Source of the DNA: Desulfovibrio sp. X2
GTDB taxonomy: Bacteria > Desulfobacterota > Desulfovibrionia > Desulfovibrionales > Desulfovibrionaceae
DNA: 64,000 nt
Reading direction: 5' to 3'
Assembly: GCF_000422205.1 (NCBI RefSeq)
Contig: NZ_ATHV01000065.1
Location: 248,001-312,000, forward strand
The notes beneath the pieces were generated by a model that was not told where the DNA came from, did not search any database, and saw only the letters and a program-made list of their open reading frames with translations. Of the stretch, positions 1 to 8,279 are shown piece by piece. The number at the start of each line of letters is the position of its first letter. Within the stretch, counting starts at the first letter, position 1. Position numbers and translations under genes: made by a program.

Positions 1-1
1 C

Positions 2-628
2 GTCCGCAAGGTGGTCGCGGCCATCGGCGAGGTGCAGACCCAGGCGGCGCAGCTCAAGGAGAACATGGCGGTCCTGGGCCGGCAGGCCGAAGGCATCGGC
101 CGGATCATGGACGTCATCTCGGACATCGCCGACCAGACGAACCTCCTGGCGCTGAACGCGGCCATCGAGGCCGCGCGGGCGGGCGACGCGGGCCGGGGCT
201 TCGCGGTCGTGGCCGACGAGGTGCGCAAGCTCGCGGAGAAGACCATGACCGCCACCAACGAGGTCGGCGGCGCCATCCGCGACATCCAGAGCGGCGCACG
301 CTCCAACGTCGCCAGCGTGGACAGCGCGGCCAAGGCCATCGACCAGGCCACGGAGCTGGCGGGCAAATCCGGCGAGGAGCTCGGCGCCATCGTGTCCATC
401 GTGGACGTCTCCGCCGACCAGGTGCGTTCCATCGCCACGGCCTCGGAGGAGCAGTCCGCGGCCAGCGAGGAGATCAACCAGTCCATCACCGAGGTGAACC
501 GCATCTCCATCGAAACCGCGGACGCCATGCAGCAGTCCTCCCGGGCCGTGGTCGAACTCGCGGACCAGGCGCAGGTGCTGCGCAACCTGATCGAGGAGAT
601 GCAGTCCGAGGACGGCGGCCAGGGCTGA
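2..628 (+). CDS. Methyl-accepting chemotaxis protein, C-terminal part
   Basis: This is the cytoplasmic signalling end of a chemoreceptor; the frame is open at the left edge, so the sensor, membrane segments and any HAMP domain lie outside the window. The hairpin tip of the MCP domain is plain to see: [15 protein letters not shown] followed by [16 protein letters not shown]. That segment contacts CheA and CheW in this family. The flanking helices have the usual heptad coiled-coil pattern with Ala/Gln/Glu. The protein ends in an acidic tail ([11 protein letters not shown]) without a CheR-tethering pentapeptide. A strong terminator follows within 40 bases, so it closes its transcription unit. 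The ligand cannot be judged from this part. Confidence 0.95.
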   Translation, partial: VRKVVAAIGEVQTQAAQLKENMAVLGRQAEGIGRIMDVISDIADQTNLLALNAAIEAARAGDAGRGFAVVADEVRKLAEKTMTATNEVGGAIRDIQSGARSNVASVDSAAKAIDQATELAGKSGEELGAIVSIVDVSADQVRSIATASEEQSAASEEINQSITEVNRISIETADAMQQSSRAVVELADQAQVLRNLIEEMQSEDGGQG

Positions 629-662
629 TCCGTCGGGACGGCCTCATATAAAGGAAAAGACC

Positions 663-700
663 GCGGGCCGGTCGGCGAAAGCCGACCGGCCCGCTTCCGT
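663..700 (+). terminator. Rho-independent terminator after the chemoreceptor
   Basis: A perfect 14-bp stem (663-676 with 681-694) is capped by a GAAA tetraloop and followed by a short T-rich stretch. It lies 35 bases after the chemoreceptor stop codon. Confidence 0.85.
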
Positions 701-792
701 TTGCGCCTCTCCCGCCGGTTTACATTCCGCCCGTTCCCCGGCATACGCTGGTCCTGATTCCCCCGGAAACCCCCTACGCGAGGAGCCAAGCC

Positions 793-1020
793 ATGTGGAT
801 ATGGGTCGGACGATGGGTCAGGAAGCAGGGGCAGGAGAAGACGGCGCGCTCGGCCGCCGAGGGCGTGCGGATGCATTGGCGCGACGTGGCCCTGGACGTG
901 GGCCTGGACCCGGACATGAACGTGGTCCTGGCCGAGAGCGAGAAGATGCTGGCCGTGGGCATCAGCCAGGAGCTGGACGAGGTCTTCCGCGAGGAAGGCA
1001 CGGCCTGGCAGTATTATTGA
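793..1020 (+). CDS. Small hypothetical protein, 75 aa
   Basis: I do not recognise this family. It starts at an ATG with a GAGGAG-like ribosome site about 8 bases upstream and runs 75 residues. The N-terminus is basic and Trp-rich (MWIWVGRWVRKQG), followed by an amphipathic, acidic C-terminal half (ESEKMLAVGISQELDEVF). No signal peptide or membrane segment is visible. It stands alone between the chemoreceptor terminator and a convergent gene whose stop is 7 bases away. The reading frame has the codon bias of its neighbours, which favours a real gene, but the overlapping frames are also open, so some doubt remains. Confidence 0.55.
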   Translation: MWIWVGRWVRKQGQEKTARSAAEGVRMHWRDVALDVGLDPDMNVVLAESEKMLAVGISQELDEVFREEGTAWQYY

Positions 1021-1027
1021 GCCGGAC

Positions 1028-1828
1028 TCAGGCGTAGCGGGCGCGGATGCGGGCGAAGAGCTCGGGCTTCCTGTCGTACTGGTGGACGATGAGGGCGGGC
1101 CCGCCCGAGGGGGTGAGCACGTCGCCCGCCGCGTCGAGCGCCGCCTCGCCCTCCACGTAGCCGAGCGTCAGGATGGGCGCGCCGTTGTCGTGCACGGCGA
1201 GCCCGGGCAGGAGGCCGCGGTGCACGAGCAGGTTGTGCACGGCCTGGTCGTAGCCCGCCATGCGCGGGGCCGGGACGAACGGCAGCAGGCGCGCGGTCAT
1301 GGCCGCGAGGTAGGCGTGCATGGCCGCGTGCCCGGCCACAGTGGTCCCGGAGCAGGAGATGGGCCTTTCGGAAAGCTCGTCCAGCACGTCCGCGCCGAGA
1401 TGGCCGCGCGTCCAGTGCGCCATGTACGGGCAGCCGCCGATGCGCATGCGGCCGTCCTCGAGCGTGGCGCTCACCCCGGCGGGCCAGGGGAAGGCGAAGG
1501 GATCGCGCTGGAAGACGACGTCGCGCACGTCCGTGAGCAGGATGCGGGAAAAGGGCCCCTCCCCGGCCGCGTCCGCCTTCTGCAGGAAGTCGCGGTAAAG
1601 GAAGTAGCGCAGGGCGTTGTAGGGCACGTGGGCCAGTTCGTCCGGCCGCGTGAAGGGCACGATCTGTGCGCCGAGCGCGGCCATGCGCTCCGTGCCCCGC
1701 GTGGTGGGCGAGACGAAGAGCACGCAGCGCCCGGAAAACCCGGTGCGCCGTAGCGACTCGAGAAAGGGCCTGACGTCGCCGTCATGGTATCCGGCCGCGA
1801 GCCCCAGGACGAGGTTTGGGCGCGTCAT
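1028..1828 (-). CDS. Putative glycosyltransferase-like protein
   Basis: The 266-residue cytoplasmic protein has the look of a GT-A-type nucleotide-sugar enzyme. A central strand ending in LLTDVRDVVFQRDPF (about residues 95-109) resembles the metal-binding DxD region of families that place an acidic pair after a hydrophobic strand. A further GYDQAVHNLL segment resembles the acceptor-side region of such proteins. There is no signal peptide. It overlaps the upstream YaiI-type gene by four bases (ATGA), so the two are translationally coupled and belong to the helicase operon. The acceptor and sugar are unknown, and assignment to a named GT family would need a profile search. Confidence 0.55.
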   Translation of the reverse strand: MTRPNLVLGLAAGYHDGDVRPFLESLRRTGFSGRCVLFVSPTTRGTERMAALGAQIVPFTRPDELAHVPYNALRYFLYRDFLQKADAAGEGPFSRILLTDVRDVVFQRDPFAFPWPAGVSATLEDGRMRIGGCPYMAHWTRGHLGADVLDELSERPISCSGTTVAGHAAMHAYLAAMTARLLPFVPAPRMAGYDQAVHNLLVHRGLLPGLAVHDNGAPILTLGYVEGEAALDAAGDVLTPSGGPALIVHQYDRKPELFARIRARYA

Positions 1829-2337
1829 GCGCCGGGGCCTGCGTCCTGCGCGGCCCGCTGCTGCGTGGTCAGGATGCGGTCCAGGCTCGCGGCGAAGAGC
1901 TGGCGGTCGCGCGGGCCGAGCGGCGCGGGACCGCCCTGGGCCAGCCCCATGTCGCGCATCTCCTGCATGAAGTTGCGCATGGTCAGCTTGCCGCGCACGT
2001 TGCCCGCGTCGTAGACCTCGCCGCGCGGGTTGAGCCCCGTGGCGCCCCGCTCCACCACCTGCGCCGCCAGCGGCACGTCCGCCGTGACCACGAGGTCGCC
2101 GGGCGCGACGTGCTCCGCGATGTGCCTGTCCGCCTCGTCGAAGCCGCCCGGGACGCGCACGGCGACGACCAGGGCGGGATCGGCGCCGTCGACCATGCGC
2201 GGCCGGTTGGCCACCAGGCGCACGGGCAGGCCGAGCCTCTTGGAGGCGCGCAGCACGATCTCGCGGATGGCCGAAGGACAGGCGTCGTCGTCCACCCAGA
2301 TAGTCGGTGGCCAGGCCGCCGGAAACCTCCCGCTCAT
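1825..2337 (-). CDS. YaiI/YqxD family (DUF188) protein
   Basis: The 170-residue protein carries the family signature near its N-terminus, IWVDDDACP followed by a nuclease-like alpha/beta core (REIVLRASKRLGLPVRLVAN). A second conserved acidic stretch, GDLVVTADVPLA, lies mid-protein, and the RGxxYDxxNVRGKL-like segment follows. The family is widespread and has a PIN-like fold, but its biochemical role is not established. It starts 7 bases after the helicase stop codon and overlaps the next gene by 4 bases, so it sits in a three-gene operon. Length is normal for the family. Confidence 0.9.
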   Translation of the reverse strand: MSGRFPAAWPPTIWVDDDACPSAIREIVLRASKRLGLPVRLVANRPRMVDGADPALVVAVRVPGGFDEADRHIAEHVAPGDLVVTADVPLAAQVVERGATGLNPRGEVYDAGNVRGKLTMRNFMQEMRDMGLAQGGPAPLGPRDRQLFAASLDRILTTQQRAAQDAGPGA

Positions 2338-2344
2338 GCCCGGC

Positions 2345-4150
2345 TCATTCCCCGCTCTTCTTGCGGCTGACGTAGGACTTGTAGCCGCCCGTGGCAGGAC
2401 GCGGCTTGCCCTTGAAAGGCTTCTTGCCCGGCCCGGAACGCTTGAAGCCGCCGCCGAACTTGTCGCCCTGGCGGTCGCCGAAGCGCTTGCCGCGGTCGCC
2501 GTCGCCGAAGCGCGGCCCCTCGCCCTCGAGGCCGTCGTCGCCCAGTCCCTCGCGGCGCACGGCGGGCTCCATGGACACGCGGTTGCCGCGGATCTGGTTG
2601 CCGTTCATGATGCGCACCACGTCCGCGGCGTATTCCTCGGGCACCTCCACGTAGGAGTGCTTGTCGTAGATCTCGATCTTGCCGATGAGCCTGCCGGGCA
2701 GACCGGTCTCGCCCGCGATGGCGCCGACCACGTCCTTGACCGCCACGGTGTGCGAGCGCCCGACGCTCATGAACAGCCGGACCATGCCCTGCTGCGCGCC
2801 GGTGTCGCCGAAGGCCCCGGCCGCGCCGGTCCTGGCCTCGCCCGCCTTCTCCTCGGCGGAGGGGCCGAGCAGCATCTTGAGGAGCGCCGCGGCCAGGTCC
2901 AGGGAGGAGGCGTCCTCCTGCTCCACGAACTCCTCGACGAGCTTCAGCTGCTTCTCGAGCTCGCCCTTGGCGATGGTCTCGCGCACCAGGGCGAGGAACT
3001 TCTCGGTCTTCACCTGCTCCACGTCGCCGAGGCTCGGCACGCGCTGCTGCACGATCTTGGCCTTGGTGTAGCGCTGGATGTCGCGCAGCTTGTAGAACTC
3101 CTTGCCCCAGGCGAAGGAGAAGGCGCGGCCCTTGCGGCCCGCGCGGCCGGTGCGGCCGATGCGGTGCACGTAGTACTCCACGTCGCTCGGCACGTCGTAG
3201 TTGAAGACCGCCTCGATGTCCTCCACGTCGATACCGCGCGCGGCCACGTCCGTGGCCACCAGGATCTCCACCGTGCCGCCGCGGAACTTGCCCATGACCC
3301 GGTCGCGCTGGGACTGGCTCATATCGCCGTGCAGGCCGTCGGCCAGGTAGCCGCGCGCCTGCAGCGTCTCCACGATCTGGTCCACGCCGCGCTTGGTGTT
3401 GGAGAAGACGATGGAGAGCTTGGGGTTGTAGAAGTCGAGGACCCGGCACATGGCCTCGAGCCGCGAGCTCCTGTGCACCTCGTAGTAGATCTGCTCGATG
3501 CTCGGCACGGTGAGCACCTTGTGCGCCACCTTGGCGAAGGCCGGATCGTCCAGGTACTTCTCGGCCAGGCGCATGATCTCCGGGGCCATGGTGGCGGAGA
3601 AGAAGACCGTCTGGCGCTCCTCGGGCACCGCGTCCAGGATGTGCTCGATGTCCTCGCGGAATCCCATGTCGAGCATCTCGTCGGCCTCGTCGAGCACGGC
3701 CATGCGCACGGAGCCGAGGTCCAGCGTGCCGCGCTCCATGTGGTCCATGACCCGGCCGGGGGTGCCGATGACCACCTGCGCGCCCAGGCGCAGGGCGCGG
3801 AACTGCCGGTCGATGGGCTGGCCGCCGTAGACCGGGACCACGTGCAGCCCCTTGCGATGGCGGGAAAGCGCGGTGAACTCCTCGGCCACCTGGATGGCCA
3901 GCTCGCGCGTGGGGCAGAGCACGATGGCCTGCACGGCGCGGTTCTTGGGGTCCACCATCTCGAGGACCGGAATGCCGAAGGCGGCCGTCTTGCCCGTGCC
4001 GGTCTGGGCCTGGCCGACCACGTCGCGGCCCTCCATCAGCAGGGGGATGGCCAGGGCCTGGATGGGCGAGGCTTCCTCGAAGCCCATGTCGGCCACGGCG
4101 CGAAGCGTCTCCTTGGAAAGAGGCAGGGAATCGAATCTCAGAGCTTCCAT
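2345..4150 (-). CDS. deaD: DEAD-box ATP-dependent RNA helicase (DeaD/CsdA type)
   Basis: The 601-residue protein has all core helicase motifs in order: Q-motif region (SPIQALAIP), motif I AQTGTGKT, motif II DEAD within VLDEADEMLDMGF, motif III SAT, and motif VI HRIGRTGRAGR. After the two RecA-like domains (about 1-370) comes a DbpA-type RNA-binding domain (about 455-530, VRLFMSVGRSHTV). A Gly/Phe/Arg/Lys-rich basic tail binds RNA non-specifically in relatives. It probably unwinds structured RNA in ribosome assembly or decay. It heads an operon with the YaiI-type and glycosyltransferase-like genes. The ATG was chosen because the family begins just before the Q-motif. About 290 non-coding bases precede it, the length of a cold-shock-type leader, but I could not identify leader elements. 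Confidence 0.93.
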   Translation of the reverse strand: MEALRFDSLPLSKETLRAVADMGFEEASPIQALAIPLLMEGRDVVGQAQTGTGKTAAFGIPVLEMVDPKNRAVQAIVLCPTRELAIQVAEEFTALSRHRKGLHVVPVYGGQPIDRQFRALRLGAQVVIGTPGRVMDHMERGTLDLGSVRMAVLDEADEMLDMGFREDIEHILDAVPEERQTVFFSATMAPEIMRLAEKYLDDPAFAKVAHKVLTVPSIEQIYYEVHRSSRLEAMCRVLDFYNPKLSIVFSNTKRGVDQIVETLQARGYLADGLHGDMSQSQRDRVMGKFRGGTVEILVATDVAARGIDVEDIEAVFNYDVPSDVEYYVHRIGRTGRAGRKGRAFSFAWGKEFYKLRDIQRYTKAKIVQQRVPSLGDVEQVKTEKFLALVRETIAKGELEKQLKLVEEFVEQEDASSLDLAAALLKMLLGPSAEEKAGEARTGAAGAFGDTGAQQGMVRLFMSVGRSHTVAVKDVVGAIAGETGLPGRLIGKIEIYDKHSYVEVPEEYAADVVRIMNGNQIRGNRVSMEPAVRREGLGDDGLEGEGPRFGDGDRGKRFGDRQGDKFGGGFKRSGPGKKPFKGKPRPATGGYKSYVSRKKSGE

Positions 4151-4410
4151 GAATCCTTGTCCGTGCCGCTTGCGCGGCGTGTCGTTGTGTGTGCCGCGTC
4201 CGGGCGGCCCGGGCGGCGAAATGCGCCGGGGTGCGGCGCGTGTTCATATATGCCGGCCGCGCGCAAGCGCGCATGGCCTCGTTTTCTGCGGGTCGGCCCG
4301 TATCTGGAGGATCTGGCGGATCGGAAAGGATCGGGAGAACGGCGCGACGAATCCATCTGTAGCCTGGAACGGGCGGCGGGGAAAGCCCGCAATAGACGCT
4401 TTTCCCTCCG

Positions 4411-4439
4411 GAGTCCAGCCCCGGGCCGGGGCCGGACTC
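4411..4439 (-). terminator. Possible hairpin terminator after the hybrid kinase
   Basis: Read on the minus strand, GAGTCC pairs with GGACTC, and an inner GC-rich segment extends the stem to about 13 bp with a 3-base loop. It overlaps the kinase stop codon. There is no T-run after it, so it may be a processing or attenuating hairpin. The remaining bases to the helicase start (4151-4410) show nothing I recognise. Confidence 0.4.
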
Positions 4440-7101
4440 AGACCGGGTCGTACCGGACCGAGGAAAAGCTCGCCGCGGCACGCTCCGCCGGACTCCGCGG
4501 CGCGGTCCCGGCCAGGCGCTGGATCAGGGCGTCCTGCAGCAGCTCGTCCTCCCGGACGAGCTCCGGATAGAGGCTCTTCAGCGCCGCTTCGTCACCCTCC
4601 TTGGCCGCGTTCTCGATCTTGCGCGCGAGGCCGGAACAGCGCTCGGCGAAGATGGTGTCGAAGGAGCTCTTCATGTAGTGCGCCACCCTGGCCGCGGCGG
4701 CGAAGTCCGCCTCGTCCACGTGGGTGCAGAGCTCACCCATGTTGATCTTGTCGCGCTCGAGGAACGAGGCCACGATGCGGCTCTCGAACTGCCTGTCCCC
4801 GCCGAACTGCTCGTCGAGCTCCGCGGCGTTGAGCACCAGGCCGCGCGCAAAGTTCTCGCCCGCGGCCATGCCCGGGGCCTGCGCGCCCTTGCTCATGCAC
4901 ATGGTGATGGCCTGCAGAAGCTCCTTGAAGCGCACGGGCTTGGTCATGAAATGGTCGAAGCCCGCCTCGGCGCAGAGCTCCTCGAAGTCCTTGAAGGCGT
5001 GGGCGGTGATGGCGATGATGGGCATGCCCGCCGTCTCCTCGCCGAGCGAGCCGGAGCGGATCTCCTTGGCCACCTGCAGGCCGTCCATGGAGGGCATCTG
5101 CAGGTCCAGGAGCAGGATGTCGCAGGGGGTCTCGCGCAGGATGTCGAGTACCTCCCGCCCGTCCCGGGCCACGCTGACCGTGTGCCCGTTCTTGCTCAGG
5201 AAGACCTTGAGCAGCAGCGCGCTGTTGGGCTCGTCCTCCGCCACCAGGATGCGCAGATTCCCCACCGCCTGCGCGGCCTGCTGCTGCGCCGCCGGGAAGC
5301 CTTCGTCCCGGGGCGCGGCCTCCGGCTGCACCCCGCAGGGGATGATGCAGGAGAAGGTGGAGCCCTTGCCCACCGAGCTCTCCACGCTGATGAGCCCTCC
5401 CATCTTCTTGACCAGGCTGTCGCAGATGGCGAGCCCGAGCCCCGCGCCCTGGCGATTCAGGCACAGCCCGTCCTGCAGCCGCGTGAAGCGCTCGAAGATG
5501 CAGGGGATGCTGTCGTGGCTGATGCCGATGCCCGTGTCCGTGACGTCGACGCGCAGGGAGACCCCGCCCTCGGCATCGCGCAGGTCCGGCGCGGCGCTGA
5601 CCTGTATGCGCACCGCGCCCCGCTCGGTGAACTTGACCGCGTTGCTCGCCAGGTTCAGCAGCACCTGCCGGATGCGGCCGTAGTCGCCCACCAGGGTCCT
5701 GGGCACGGAATCCACGACCGCGAGCTCGAAGTCGAGCCCCTTCTTGCGCGCCATGCCCTCGATGACCATGGCCGTGCTCTCCAGGTCCTCGCGGATGGCG
5801 AAGGGACGGCGCGCGATCTCCAGGCTGTCGGTCTCGGCGCGCGAGTACTCCAGGACCTCGTTCATGATGCCCACGAGATGGTCGATGGAGTCGCCCACGA
5901 TCTCGATGTACTTGCGCTGGTCCGTGGAGAGCGGCGTCTCCTTCAGAAGCTCCACCAGCCCCTTGATGGCGTTCATGGGCGTGCGCACCTCGTGGCTCAT
6001 GGTGGCCACGAAGTCGCTCTTGGCCTTGTTCGCCTGGATGACCTCCCTGAGCGAGAGCTCCAGGCGGTCCTGCAGGCAGCGGCTCGCGGTCACGTCCTGG
6101 TAGGTGCTGAAGAGCTTGAGCGGCCTGCCGCTCTCGCTGCGCTCAACGTGGATCGTGGCGTGGACGTGGATGACCTCCTTGGTCACCTTGGCGAAGCGGA
6201 AGTCGCCCTCCACGAGGGTCGGGGAGGCCACGGCGGCGTCGAGCAGAGCCTTGAAGGCGGCGCGGTCCGGCTCGTGCACGAGCTGGATGATGTCCTGGAA
6301 GGTGATGGTGAAGTCCGCCTTCCCGGGATAGCCGAAGATCTGGTGCAGCTCTTCCGAGGAATGCTGCGCTCCGGACTGGAAGTCGAACTCGAGGCTTCCG
6401 GTGCGCGCGATGCGCAGGGCGTTCTGCAGGCGCTGGGAGCTTATGCGCTGGCGCTCCTCGGCCTTCTTGCGCTCCGTGATGTCCACGTAGAGTCCGGCGA
6501 AATAGCCCTTCTCCGAGCTGAAGGCCGAGAGCAGGAACCACCTGTCCGCTTCCTCGTTGTAGACCTCGTGCTGCTCGTGGCCGCCCTGCGCTGCCAGGCG
6601 GCCGAAGAGCCTGATCCACTCCAGGCCGTCCAGGTGCACCTTGGGATAGATGTCCGAGAGGCGCCTGCCGATCACGTCGCAGAGCCTGAGCCCGGTCTGC
6701 TGCTCGAAGGCCTTGTTGGCGTCCACGTACTCGATGTCCACGGGCGCGCCCATCTCGTCGTAGAGGACCTTGTGATAGGCGAACCCCTCGCGCATCCGCT
6801 CGAAGACCAGATTGTAGTCGCGGCCCTGCGGCGCGGCCAGCGCCGCGGCCTGCGCGGAGCCCTTGCCCTCTTCGTCGCCGAGCCACTCGGGCAGGAAGGA
6901 GCCGTCGCGCTTGCGCATGGCGCGCATGGCGCCCAGCAGGGACTCGAGCCCCTGCTGCGTGGTCTGGTTGTCGTAGCGCAGCTTGGTCAGCAGGGAGACG
7001 AGGCAGTTCTGGTAGCGCCCGGCGATGTCCGAGTTGCGCCCGGAGGAGATCATCTCCTTGTAGCTGCATTTGCGCGCGGAGGAGGCCTTGGCGTGTTTCA
7101 T
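4438..7101 (-). CDS. Hybrid histidine kinase: PAS-PAS-HisKA-HATPase-REC-Hpt
   Basis: The 887-residue cytoplasmic kinase starts at an ATG that overlaps the FIST stop codon (ATGA). The domains run in order. An N-terminal helical part is followed by two PAS/PAC regions (about 85-215 and 225-345, ending ITERKKAEER and FSTYQDVTAS). A HisKA domain follows with phospho-acceptor His near 370 (SHEVRTPMNAIKGL), then HATPase_c (NLASNAVKFTE, DTGIGI, GAGLGLAI). A receiver domain has its Asp near 663 (LLLDLQMPSMDG), and a C-terminal Hpt domain has its His near 807 (VAHYMKSSF). The Hpt motif has HYMKSS where HTLKGS is usual. No membrane segment is present, so the signal probably comes from the coupled FIST protein. 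It lacks its own output regulator; the nearest soluble one is the sigma-54 regulator at 10537-11973. Confidence 0.93.
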   Translation of the reverse strand: MKHAKASSARKCSYKEMISSGRNSDIAGRYQNCLVSLLTKLRYDNQTTQQGLESLLGAMRAMRKRDGSFLPEWLGDEEGKGSAQAAALAAPQGRDYNLVFERMREGFAYHKVLYDEMGAPVDIEYVDANKAFEQQTGLRLCDVIGRRLSDIYPKVHLDGLEWIRLFGRLAAQGGHEQHEVYNEEADRWFLLSAFSSEKGYFAGLYVDITERKKAEERQRISSQRLQNALRIARTGSLEFDFQSGAQHSSEELHQIFGYPGKADFTITFQDIIQLVHEPDRAAFKALLDAAVASPTLVEGDFRFAKVTKEVIHVHATIHVERSESGRPLKLFSTYQDVTASRCLQDRLELSLREVIQANKAKSDFVATMSHEVRTPMNAIKGLVELLKETPLSTDQRKYIEIVGDSIDHLVGIMNEVLEYSRAETDSLEIARRPFAIREDLESTAMVIEGMARKKGLDFELAVVDSVPRTLVGDYGRIRQVLLNLASNAVKFTERGAVRIQVSAAPDLRDAEGGVSLRVDVTDTGIGISHDSIPCIFERFTRLQDGLCLNRQGAGLGLAICDSLVKKMGGLISVESSVGKGSTFSCIIPCGVQPEAAPRDEGFPAAQQQAAQAVGNLRILVAEDEPNSALLLKVFLSKNGHTVSVARDGREVLDILRETPCDILLLDLQMPSMDGLQVAKEIRSGSLGEETAGMPIIAITAHAFKDFEELCAEAGFDHFMTKPVRFKELLQAITMCMSKGAQAPGMAAGENFARGLVLNAAELDEQFGGDRQFESRIVASFLERDKINMGELCTHVDEADFAAAARVAHYMKSSFDTIFAERCSGLARKIENAAKEGDEAALKSLYPELVREDELLQDALIQRLAGTAPRSPAERAAASFSSVRYDPV

Positions 7102-8279
7102 CTCTCCTTCTCCCCGTTTCGCAGCTGGAAGAGCACGAGACTGAACGAATTGTTGTGCACGAAAGAGCGCGCGACCCCGGGCAGGGGCGCCACCTGGGCC
7201 GTGAGATAGACCCCGGCCAGCGGCACGTCCGGCGGCAGGGCCCCGCGCAGGGCCTCGAGCTCGGCGTCGCAGCTCTGGCCCAGAATGTCCTTGCGCACGC
7301 CGCAGGAGATGGCCAGGGCGAAGCAGGTCCGCCCCTGTTCCCGCGACTGCAGGGCCGTGATCGCGGCTTTCTCGCTGGAAAGCACGATCTCGCGCCTGCC
7401 GATGACCCCGAAGCTGGCCGTGAGGTCGGCCCCGGGGAAGCCCCCCTGGAAGTCGCCGTGGCCGTCCTCGGGGTCCAGGGCCGCCGCCGAGCGGGTGTAG
7501 ACGGCCCCGGAGGCCTTGCTGCGGATCACCAGGGGGAAATAGGGGGCCATGTCCAGGTCCTCGCCGATGTGCGACCGGTACAGGTCCCGGACGCGCTCGC
7601 CGTCGATGCGCGAAAGCCTGCCGCCCTCGGCCGCGAGGCCGGACATGTCCGCGCCCACCGGCACCCAGCCGCTGCCCAGGCCGTGCGAGACATCGACGCC
7701 GGACATGCCGAGCACGGCCACCGCGTCCGCGGCCACGCGGCTCTTGTGGAAGAGGACCGCGCCGTGCGTCTTCAGGAAATCGCCCGAGAAGCCGCCGAAG
7801 ACCGAGGCCTGCCCGAGGCCCGCGGCCGCGAACAGGGACTCCATGTCGCAGCCGGTGCAGCGCACGCCGTCGAAGAACGGCAGGAGCACGTCCCCCGGCC
7901 CGGCCGCCCCGTCCCAGCCCATGCTCGCCTGGCGCAGGGCCAGGCCCGGGTCCTGCGAGACGTTCTCGCCCAGGCCGGAGAAGAAGCGCACCGTGTCCGA
8001 GGCGAAGAGGACGAGGAGCAGCGAGCCCGTGCGCATGCCGCGCTCGGACATCTCGCCCGCCGCGGCGCAGCCCACGAGTTCGAGCCCGGGGTACTCGGCC
8101 ATGATGCGGCGCAGCATGCGGCCGTAGTCCATGGTCGCGTACGAGGCGAAGACGAGCCCGGCCGACGGCCGACGCCCGGCCAGACGCCTGGCGCAGGCGC
8201 GCAGCACCGCCTCCACCGCGGCGTCGTGGTCGGCGGTGAAGCTGTGCCCTACCGCGACCGTGAAATCCGGGTCCCTCAC
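7098..8279 (-). CDS. FIST domain sensor protein
   Basis: The 393-residue protein contains an N-terminal FIST domain and a C-terminal FIST_C domain. The family is thought to bind small ligands, possibly amino acids, and is usually linked to signalling proteins. Typical features are the early strand GLVFASYATMDY, the Gly/Ala-rich GCAAAGEMSE segment, FGGFSGD, and a C-terminal region GVYLTAQVAP with HNNSFSLVLFQL. No transmembrane segment is seen, so it should act in the cytoplasm. The start is a GTG overlapping the diguanylate cyclase stop (GTGA), and its own stop overlaps the hybrid kinase start. This order suggests FIST feeds the kinase or cyclase. Neither the ligand nor contact with the kinase can be read from sequence. 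Confidence 0.92.
   Translation of the reverse strand: MRDPDFTVAVGHSFTADHDAAVEAVLRACARRLAGRRPSAGLVFASYATMDYGRMLRRIMAEYPGLELVGCAAAGEMSERGMRTGSLLLVLFASDTVRFFSGLGENVSQDPGLALRQASMGWDGAAGPGDVLLPFFDGVRCTGCDMESLFAAAGLGQASVFGGFSGDFLKTHGAVLFHKSRVAADAVAVLGMSGVDVSHGLGSGWVPVGADMSGLAAEGGRLSRIDGERVRDLYRSHIGEDLDMAPYFPLVIRSKASGAVYTRSAAALDPEDGHGDFQGGFPGADLTASFGVIGRREIVLSSEKAAITALQSREQGRTCFALAISCGVRKDILGQSCDAELEALRGALPPDVPLAGVYLTAQVAPLPGVARSFVHNNSFSLVLFQLRNGEKER

Noticed and set aside
2030-4570. Long open frame on the plus strand opposite the RNA helicase
   Set aside because: It has no recognisable domain, is rich in Leu/Ala/His/Asp as expected for an antisense frame, and the helicase on the other strand has all motifs. 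The same applies to other long antisense frames in the window, for example 4678-7209 and 46726-48117.
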